Of a stretch of DNA of 5,545 nucleotides, positions 1 to 5,135 are shown piece after piece. Numbering within the stretch: the first letter of the stretch is position 1; every line of letters begins with the position of its first letter. This DNA is from Bacillota bacterium. Its GTDB lineage: Bacteria > Bacillota > Clostridia > Peptostreptococcales > Anaerovoracaceae. The position numbers and the translations under genes are program-made. The notes under the pieces are model-generated. The model did no database searches. It was not told the DNA's origin and saw only the letters and a list, made by a program, of their open reading frames with translations. The DNA lies in assembly GCA_016286935.1 (NCBI GenBank), contig JAEEUO010000089.1, positions 1 through 5,545 on the forward strand, in the 5' to 3' direction.

Positions 1-4
1 ACCC

Positions 5-10
5 GGAGGT
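5..10 (+). promoter_or_regulatory. Ribosome binding site of the TIR-PASTA-LRR gene
   Basis: GGAGGT is a near-perfect Shine-Dalgarno sequence 9 bases before the ATG at 20. It supports that start, although the reading frame stays open to the window edge. The promoter and any upstream operon partner lie outside the window. Confidence 0.8.
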
Positions 11-19
11 TCCGAACCG

Positions 20-2569
20 ATGAACGCACCCTTCCGCGACTACGGCGGCCAGGAGAATTCCATCTTCGTCAGCTACGCCCACAGGGACGCGGCCGACGTT
101 TACCCTGCGATCGAAGCGCTGCACGCGCGGGGCTTCCGGATCTGGTACGACGAGGGGATCGAGGCCGGGCAGGACTGGGCGGACGCGATCGGAACGAACC
201 TTGAAAAGGCGTCCGTCGTCCTCGCGTTCCTTTCGAAGAACTTCGTTTCGAGCGACAACTGCCTCCGCGAGATCGCGTTCGCGGAGAAAAACAGCGTCCC
301 GGTCGTCAGCGTTTCGATCGACGGCGTCGTGCTCCCGGACGATCTCGCGAAGAAGCTGACCGTCCGCCAGATCACGAACATGGCGGACTACGCGACGTAC
401 GGAGCGCTCGCGGACGCGCTGTCGCCCTCCCTCGAACGGTACGGGACAAGAGGCGGCGCGGAAACCGCGCCCGCCGCGGGCGGAACGACCGCGTTCGAAG
501 ACCGGAAGATCACGCTCGCGAAGAAGAAACAGGCCAAAAAGACCGGCACGGTCCTCCTCGCGGTCCTCGCGCTGATCGCGATCCTCGCGGGGATCCTGTT
601 CGGCGTTTTCTTCAAAAACGTCCCGAACGTCGTCGGCCTCGACGCGGATGCCGCGGAGGAGGCGCTGCGAACGTCCGGCTTCCGCCCGACGGTGAGCTTC
701 GACTATTCCGACGAAGCCCCCTACGGGATCATCACCGCCCAGTCCTCGGCCGGCAGGACGTTCAAATTCATCCCGGTCGTCATCACCGAATCCCTCGGCT
801 CGAAGGAGGACCTGACCGACGTCCCCGACACGGTCGGCGACCACGTTTCCGACGGCGTCTCGAAGATGCTCGCCGCGGATCTCAAAAAATTCTCCGTCGC
901 GGAGGACAACGAGACGAACAAGGGGACCGAACAGAACCACATCGCGAGCCAGTCGATCCCGGCAGGCCTTCGCGTTTCGAAGAAGAACGCCGTTTCCCTC
1001 GGCGTCGCGACGGAGGACGGCACGGTGACGTTCGAACGGACGGTCAGCCGGAAAACGATCGTCTACAAGGTCTACGTCGGGAAGCCCGTGCGCGTGACGG
1101 TCGACGACGCGACGGATGAAGTCGTGTTCGAATACGACGACGCGACGGTCACGGTCGACCGCGACGGCGCGGTGACGGTCGATTCGGACCTTCCCGGCGG
1201 CGGCGCGGACGGCCGCGTGACGACGGCCGACGAAAACGGCAACGACCTCACCTCCGGAAGGAACAACGAAGCGCCGAACGATGACAACGGGCCGGACGAC
1301 AACGGCGAAGCGAACACAGGCGGCGAACCGAACACCGGCGACGACGATACCCAGACCGGTAACGGCGGCCAGAACAACACCGGCAACGAAACGAACACCG
1401 GCGACGAACCGAACGGCAACGGAGACAACACCCAGACCGGCGATACGACCGGAGACGGCCAGAACAATACCGGCAACGAAACAAACGCCGGCAACGGCAG
1501 CGAAGGCAACACCGAAACTGTCCACAACTCCGCCCTTCTCAAGGCGCTCGGCCTCGACACCATGTCCGATGCCGACCTCGCCAAAATCAAGGCCGTGACG
1601 CTCATCGGAACGAAGAACCTCAGCGATCAGTTCGACCTCTACAACCCCTCCGCGACGCCCGACCTGACCGCGATGTACGGCAGCTCGATCCATCAACGGG
1701 ATCCGGATCACTCGACCGTCTATTACAGCTACAATCTCTTCGATACCGGCGCCTCCACGGGTTCCACCGTACCGGGTACTCTGAACGACCTATCGGATCT
1801 CGCGAAGCTGCCGAACCTCGAAGTCCTGATCCTCGACGGCCAGAACATCTCCGACATTACCCCGATCCTCGCGCTGACGAACCTGCGCCGCCTCTCGCTG
1901 AGCTGCAACCCGCTTTCGTCGATCACCGGGATCGAGGCGCTCACAAACCTCGAATACCTCAGCCTGACCGACACGAACGTCAGCAGCATCACCCCCGCGC
2001 TGAGCTGCCCGAAGCTCGTTTCCCTCGGCCTCGACCGCACGAAGGTGACGTCGCTCGCCGGAACGGAAAACCTGCCGAATCTGAAGAACATCTCCTTCCG
2101 CCTGACGGGCGTGAACGCGATGCCGCGGTTCGCGAACGGCGCGAACGTCCAGATCACCGCGAACCAGGTCAACTTCACCGACATCTCCGGCCTCGCGACC
2201 GTCTCCTCGTTCAACAAGCTCCAGCTCGACAACGTTACGGCCGCCGATCTGCTTCCCTACGTCGCGGGGAAACCGATCGAGGGGATCTTCTGGGCCGGCG
2301 ACAAAGGCGTTTCAACGCTCGGCGGTCTTTCCGGCATCAACGCGACCCATCTCGACGTCTGCATGGCGGAGGATCTCGTATCGCTTGAAGGATGCGAACA
2401 GTTCACCGCGACGGAAGTCCTGAACCTCAAGGGCTGCACCGGCATCACCGACCTCACGCCGCTCCGGAACATGCCGAATCTCAAGCTGCTGATGCTGTAT
2501 GAGAGCCAGTCCGGCCTCGCGTCCCAGCTCGACGGCTCCGGGATCGAGCTCGCGTACGACACGAACTGA
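20..2569 (+). CDS. TIR-domain single-pass membrane protein with PASTA-like domains and extracytoplasmic leucine-rich repeats
   Basis: Predicted 849-residue receptor-like protein. Seen in the sequence: a TIR domain at about residues 13-135, opening with SIFVSYAHRD, with a BB-loop-like WYDEGIEAGQDW (42-53) and CLREIAFAE (81-89). E84 sits where NAD-cleaving TIR domains carry their catalytic glutamate. A basic run (KKKQAKK, 168-174) precedes one hydrophobic helix (about 176-198). Next come PASTA-like domains at about 200-259 (VPNVVGLDADAAEEAL) and 267-330, a beta-rich acidic segment (331-395), a low-complexity Asn/Gly/Thr/Asp linker (403-499), an LRR-cap-like region (about 502-590) and about ten LRRs of roughly 22 residues (592-828, e.g. 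LPNLEVLILDGQNISDITPI). There is no signal peptide and no sortase motif. Basic residues before the helix imply TIR inside, PASTA/LRR outside. PASTA domains are known to bind peptidoglycan or beta-lactams in PrkC/PknB kinases, and bacterial TIR domains are often NADases or signalling enzymes. Inference: a cell-envelope or ligand sensor that triggers a TIR response. The actual ligand and output are unknown. The start is supported by a strong SD. Confidence 0.9.
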   Translation: MNAPFRDYGGQENSIFVSYAHRDAADVYPAIEALHARGFRIWYDEGIEAGQDWADAIGTNLEKASVVLAFLSKNFVSSDNCLREIAFAEKNSVPVVSVSIDGVVLPDDLAKKLTVRQITNMADYATYGALADALSPSLERYGTRGGAETAPAAGGTTAFEDRKITLAKKKQAKKTGTVLLAVLALIAILAGILFGVFFKNVPNVVGLDADAAEEALRTSGFRPTVSFDYSDEAPYGIITAQSSAGRTFKFIPVVITESLGSKEDLTDVPDTVGDHVSDGVSKMLAADLKKFSVAEDNETNKGTEQNHIASQSIPAGLRVSKKNAVSLGVATEDGTVTFERTVSRKTIVYKVYVGKPVRVTVDDATDEVVFEYDDATVTVDRDGAVTVDSDLPGGGADGRVTTADENGNDLTSGRNNEAPNDDNGPDDNGEANTGGEPNTGDDDTQTGNGGQNNTGNETNTGDEPNGNGDNTQTGDTTGDGQNNTGNETNAGNGSEGNTETVHNSALLKALGLDTMSDADLAKIKAVTLIGTKNLSDQFDLYNPSATPDLTAMYGSSIHQRDPDHSTVYYSYNLFDTGASTGSTVPGTLNDLSDLAKLPNLEVLILDGQNISDITPILALTNLRRLSLSCNPLSSITGIEALTNLEYLSLTDTNVSSITPALSCPKLVSLGLDRTKVTSLAGTENLPNLKNISFRLTGVNAMPRFANGANVQITANQVNFTDISGLATVSSFNKLQLDNVTAADLLPYVAGKPIEGIFWAGDKGVSTLGGLSGINATHLDVCMAEDLVSLEGCEQFTATEVLNLKGCTGITDLTPLRNMPNLKLLMLYESQSGLASQLDGSGIELAYDTN
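1325..1489 (+). repeat. Two tandem imperfect repeats encoding the hydrophilic linker of the TIR protein
   Basis: Within the linker, residues 436-462 and 463-490 are two copies of a unit with the pattern EPN...D(D/N)TQTG...GQNNTGNETN. The second copy carries about three extra residues between TQTG and QNNTGNETN. The best-conserved part is nearly identical at DNA level: the stretch from 1370 and the stretch from 1460 differ only at synonymous positions across the QNNTGNETN codons. The pattern fits in-frame duplication of a flexible spacer that holds the LRR domain away from the membrane and PASTA region. Confidence 0.75.
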
Positions 2570-2583
2570 AGTCTTTCCGCACG

Positions 2584-2619
2584 AAAAAACCGCCCCTTCG
2601 GGCGGTTTTATTATGTTTT
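2584..2619. terminator. Bidirectional intrinsic terminator between convergent genes
   Basis: A 6-bp GC stem, CCGCCC (2590-2595) with GGGCGG (2600-2605), closes a CTTC loop. Six A's lie on the left (2584-2589) and TTTT, then a T-rich run, on the right (2606-2619). Read on the plus strand it ends the TIR gene (stop at 2567-2569). On the minus strand the A-run becomes a U-tract and can end the C_GCAxxG_C_C gene (stop at 2633-2635). The A and T tracts can also pair to lengthen the stem. It occupies most of the 63-base gap between the two stops. Confidence 0.85.
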
Positions 2620-2632
2620 GTTTCCGGCCGCG

Positions 2633-3070
2633 CTATTTCGCCGCTTCCGCCGCCTTGACCGTTGCCTCCGCGGCGCGCAGCGCCTCCGCCGCGACGAATT
2701 CCTCGTACACCGCGACGGCGTTCCGGACGCAGTCGTCGCACGCGCAGAGGACGACGCCCGTATCGCGCCCCTTCAGGTCCTTGCAGAGCGTCGCCCCGCA
2801 CTTCTCCTCGAACGCGCGGAGCATCGCGGCCGCCTTCGGGTTGAGCGGCTTCCCTTCGAAGTTCTTCAGGCCGAAGAGGATCTGGATGCCGCAGAGCGCG
2901 CCGCACGTCGCTTCCATGCAGCCCATCCCCGTCCCGAAGTTCGCGCCGAGCTTGCGGATCGTCTGGTAGGGCAGGTCGATCTGGTCGGCGAACGCGCAGA
3001 GCACGGCCTGGCAGCAGTTGTGCTTCTCCTTGCTGTGCTTCAGTTCAACGGCAAGCTCTTTTCGATCCAT
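2633..3070 (-). CDS. C_GCAxxG_C_C family putative redox-active protein
   Basis: A 145-residue soluble protein with 11 cysteines (19, 20, 25, 51, 56, 60, 91, 96, 109, 111, 114) and no signal peptide or membrane segment. The arrangement, NCCQAVLCAF near the start, then GTGMGCMEATCGALCG (47-61), then two later pairs ending CACDDC (109-114), matches the C_GCAxxG_C_C family (Pfam PF09719 from memory). That family is annotated as possibly redox-active or metal-binding but has no firmly established reaction. The last 20 residues are an Ala/Glu-rich helix (AAEALRAAEATVKAAEAAK) without cysteines. The ATG at 3070 is supported by AGAGGA seven bases upstream. It is the last gene before the shared terminator and lies 107 bases downstream of the second P1 peptidase, on the same strand. 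The family call is fairly sure; the function is not known. Confidence 0.85.
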   Translation of the reverse strand: MDRKELAVELKHSKEKHNCCQAVLCAFADQIDLPYQTIRKLGANFGTGMGCMEATCGALCGIQILFGLKNFEGKPLNPKAAAMLRAFEEKCGATLCKDLKGRDTGVVLCACDDCVRNAVAVYEEFVAAEALRAAEATVKAAEAAK

Positions 3071-3077
3071 GGCGTTT

Positions 3078-3083
3078 CCTCTC
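3078..3083 (-). promoter_or_regulatory. Ribosome binding site of the C_GCAxxG_C_C gene
   Basis: On the minus strand AGAGGA lies 7 bases before the ATG at 3070-3068, a normal spacing that supports this start. Confidence 0.65.
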
Positions 3084-3115
3084 TTTCCGCCGCTGTCCGG
3101 CGTCGAACAAAGTGA

Positions 3116-3184
3116 TTTACAGAAATATTATTTTCGTTTACCTATAAGCGCAAACGCTGCAATTTCAACGTTTTCGTTTACAGA
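3116..3184. repeat. Short direct repeats in the AT-rich intergenic region
   Basis: TTTTCGTTTAC occurs at 3131-3141 and again at 3171-3181. TTTACAGA occurs at 3116-3123 and 3177-3184. The shared TTTAC core therefore appears three times, at 3116, 3137 and 3177, with spacings of 21 and 40 bases, near whole helical turns. The right-most copies overlap the stop codon of the second P1 gene. They could be a regulator binding site or the trace of a small local duplication. Confidence 0.5.
3125..3168 (-). promoter_or_regulatory. Possible promoter of the C_GCAxxG_C_C gene
   Basis: The 107-base gap 3071-3177 is AT-rich against a very GC-rich background. On the minus strand TTGAAA (3168-3163) is followed, after 16 bases, by TATAGG (3146-3141). 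AATAAT (3132-3127) is another -10-like hexamer, but its -35 partner is poor. Neither pair is close to consensus. No convincing terminator separates this gene from the P1 gene upstream, so read-through from the serS-P1 operon is equally possible. Confidence 0.3.
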
Positions 3185-4134
3185 TCCGCCGCGCCGGTCA
3201 GCCCGTACGCGCTGCGGGACAGCTTCGCGGCCCGCATGACGGCTCTCGCCATGACCTCCGCCGCAAGCGCGTGGACCGCGTTGGCGTCGGCCTCGAATTC
3301 GCCGCTCGTGACGGTGAAGATCGTGTCGCCGTCGCCGAGCGTATGGACGGGACGGATCGCGCGGGCAAAGCCGTTGTGGGCGACCTCGGCCATCTTGCGC
3401 ATCATCGCCTTGTCGAGCTTCGCGTTCGTGACGACGCAGCCGATCGTCGTATTGCCGCCGGCCACCGGAGGCGGGCAGAGGAACTGTTCGAAGAGCTTCT
3501 TCTGGCCCACCCATTCGCCGGGTTTCGTATCGAAGCAGCCCGCGATGATCTCGTTCGTGTCGATGTCGTACACGTCGCCGACGGCGTTCACCGCGACGAT
3601 CGCGCCGACGATGATGTTGCCGACCTGGAGCGCGTATGTCCCGAGGCCCGATTTCATCAGATGGCCCTTGCCGAGATACTTGCCGACGGACGCGCCCGTA
3701 CCGGCGCCGACGACGCCCTCTTCGACGTCGCCGCCCTTCGCGTTGAGGCAGGCCTGGTAGCCCATCGCCTTGTCGGGACGGCAGTTCCAGTCGCCGATCG
3801 GCAGATCGAAGAGCGACGCGCCGGGAACGATCGGAACGACGCCGCCCGCGATCGGATACCCTTTCCCTCGCTCCTCGAGGTACTGCATCGCGCCCGAGGC
3901 CGCGTCAAGGCCGAACGCCGAGCCGCCCGAGAGCATGATCGCGTGGATCCCCTGGTTGGCGCACGTCGGCTTCAGGAGCTCCGTCTCCTTCGAGGCGGGG
4001 CCGCCGCCGCGCACGTCGCAGCTCGCGAGATACGCGCCGTCAAAGAGAAGGACGGTGCAGCCGGAGCCGCCTTCGAGGTTCTGCGCATGACCGACGGTCA
4101 CGCCTTTGATGTCGGTGATTCGGACTTCTTTCAT
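3178..4134 (-). CDS. P1 family (S58, DmpA/NylC-like) self-processing peptidase or amidohydrolase, second copy
   Basis: A 318-residue N-terminal-nucleophile hydrolase. Family signatures are ITDIKGVTVGHAQN (6-19), the CDVRGGGPASKETELL region (39-54), IMLSGGSAFGLDA (66-78) and GGNTTIGCVVTNAKL (226-240). By analogy with NylC (nylon-oligomer hydrolase), the precursor should cut itself between N228 and T229, freeing T229 as nucleophile and giving chains of 228 and 90 residues. D268 and D270 in the DGDT motif lie 39 and 41 residues after T229, the same spacing as D306 and D308 after T267 in NylC. K152 and N183 are likely further active-site residues. No signal peptide is present, so it is probably cytoplasmic. 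Relatives include D-aminopeptidases, beta-aminopeptidases and amide-oligomer hydrolases; the real substrate cannot be read from sequence. It lies 31 bases after its paralogue, with a good SD. Family sure, substrate unknown. Confidence 0.93.
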   Translation of the reverse strand: MKEVRITDIKGVTVGHAQNLEGGSGCTVLLFDGAYLASCDVRGGGPASKETELLKPTCANQGIHAIMLSGGSAFGLDAASGAMQYLEERGKGYPIAGGVVPIVPGASLFDLPIGDWNCRPDKAMGYQACLNAKGGDVEEGVVGAGTGASVGKYLGKGHLMKSGLGTYALQVGNIIVGAIVAVNAVGDVYDIDTNEIIAGCFDTKPGEWVGQKKLFEQFLCPPPVAGGNTTIGCVVTNAKLDKAMMRKMAEVAHNGFARAIRPVHTLGDGDTIFTVTSGEFEADANAVHALAAEVMARAVMRAAKLSRSAYGLTGAADL

Positions 4135-4143
4135 CGGTGTGTT

Positions 4144-4149
4144 CTCCTT
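4144..4149 (-). promoter_or_regulatory. Ribosome binding site of the second P1 peptidase gene
   Basis: AAGGAG on the minus strand, 9 bases before the ATG at 4134-4132. It sits in the 31-base gap after the first P1 gene, which has no room for a promoter plus terminator, so the two genes are very likely co-transcribed. Confidence 0.75.
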
Positions 4150-4165
4150 TGTGATTTCAGTGGTT

Positions 4166-5134
4166 TCAGGCCATATCCGCCGCGCCCGGGTACCCGTACG
4201 CGCTCTTCGCGAGGCGCGCGGCGCGCATCACGGCGCGCGCCATGACCTCCGACGCGAGCGCGTGGACCGCGTTGGCGTCGGCTTCGAATTCCGCGGACGT
4301 GGAGGCGAAGATCGTGTCGCCGTCGGACAACGTGTGGGCCGGGCGGATCGCCCGCGCATAGCCGTTGTGGGCGACCTCCGCCATCTTGCGCAGCATCGCC
4401 TTCGACAGCTTCGCGTTCGTCACGACGAGGCCGATCGTCGTATTGGCGCCGGCCGGGGGAGGCGTCGCGATCGCGCGTTCGAAGTATTTGTACGGCCCCT
4501 TCCAGTCGCCCGGCCTTTCGCCGTACGCGCCCGCGATGATCTCGTTCGTGTCGATGTCGTAGACGTCTCCGGCCGCGTTGACCGCCACGATCGCCGCGAC
4601 GATGATATCGCCGACGCGCAGGCCGTACGTCCCGAGGCCGCCTTTCATCATATGGTCCCAGCCGCAGTATTTGCCGATCCCGGCGCCCGTTCCGGCGCCG
4701 ACGACGCCCTCTTCGACGGGTCCCGCCTTCGCGTTCCGGCAGGCCTCGTAGCCCATCTTCCGGTCGGGACGGCAGTTCCAGTCGCCGACGGGCAGATCGA
4801 ACAGGGACGCCGCGGGAACGATCGGCACGAAGCCGCCAGCGATCGAGACGCCGCGGCCGTGCTCCTCGAGCCAGTCCATCGCGCCCATGCTCGCGTCGAG
4901 GCCGAACGCCGAACCGCCCGAGAGCATGATCCCCTGGACGCCCTTGTTCGCGCATTCGGGCTTCAACAGTTCCGTTTCCTTCGTCGCGGGTCCTCCGCCG
5001 CGCACGTCGCACGCGGTCAGATAATTCCCCGCGTAGAGGATCGCCGTACAGCCGGAGCCGCCCTCGTAATTCTGGGCGTGGCCGACCGTAACGCCGGTGA
5101 TGTCGGTGATCAGGGCTTCGCGGATGAGGCTCAT
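4166..5134 (-). CDS. P1 family (S58, DmpA/NylC-like) self-processing peptidase or amidohydrolase, first copy
   Basis: A 322-residue paralogue of the next gene. Aligned by hand without gaps after a 3-residue longer N-terminus, about 237 of 318 positions are identical (about 75%). All processing and catalytic elements are kept: NTTIGLVVTNAKL with the expected cut between N231 and T232, the DGDT aspartates D271 and D273 at the NylC-like spacing, and likely K155 and N186. Predicted chains are 231 and 91 residues. It starts one base after the stop of serS, so its translation is probably coupled to serS and it belongs to the same operon. The region just before the cleavage site (about residues 203-227) differs most from the second copy, which may reflect a different substrate or oligomer contact. 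No signal peptide or membrane segment is seen. Family and activity class are firm; the substrate is not known. Confidence 0.93.
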   Translation of the reverse strand: MSLIREALITDITGVTVGHAQNYEGGSGCTAILYAGNYLTACDVRGGGPATKETELLKPECANKGVQGIMLSGGSAFGLDASMGAMDWLEEHGRGVSIAGGFVPIVPAASLFDLPVGDWNCRPDRKMGYEACRNAKAGPVEEGVVGAGTGAGIGKYCGWDHMMKGGLGTYGLRVGDIIVAAIVAVNAAGDVYDIDTNEIIAGAYGERPGDWKGPYKYFERAIATPPPAGANTTIGLVVTNAKLSKAMLRKMAEVAHNGYARAIRPAHTLSDGDTIFASTSAEFEADANAVHALASEVMARAVMRAARLAKSAYGYPGAADMA

Positions 5135-5135
5135 C

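Noticed and set aside
1226..1516. Repeats considered as a CRISPR array
   Set aside because: There are only two imperfect units, directly adjacent, in frame and encoding a continuous hydrophilic linker; there are no spacers.
1072..1605. Minus-strand open frame of 177 codons opposite the linker of the TIR protein
   Set aside because: It is a low-complexity Ser/Pro/Val translation that mirrors the repetitive linker on the other strand, with no independent support.
2504..2569. Sortase or other cell-wall anchor at the C-terminus of the TIR protein
   Set aside because: The last residues (GIELAYDTN) have no LPXTG-like motif, hydrophobic tail or basic end; the internal membrane helix is the only anchor seen.
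3147..3158. AGCG-CAAA-CGCT hairpin as a terminator after the second P1 gene
   Set aside because: Only four base pairs and no following T-run on the minus strand; too weak to call.
3271..4245. Plus-strand open frame of 324 codons opposite the second P1 gene
   Set aside because: Arg/Ala/Asp-rich translation with no family features, antisense to a well-supported gene. It resembles the antisense frame over the first P1 copy only because the two genes are paralogues.
3178..5134. The two P1 genes as one gene split by a frameshift
   Set aside because: Each is full length with its own start, Shine-Dalgarno, cleavage site and catalytic aspartates, so this is a duplication.
20..5134. A joint defence or envelope system of the TIR protein with the P1 peptidases
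   Set aside because: The genes are convergent, separated by a terminator, and the P1 genes are tied to serS. Proximity alone does not support a shared function.
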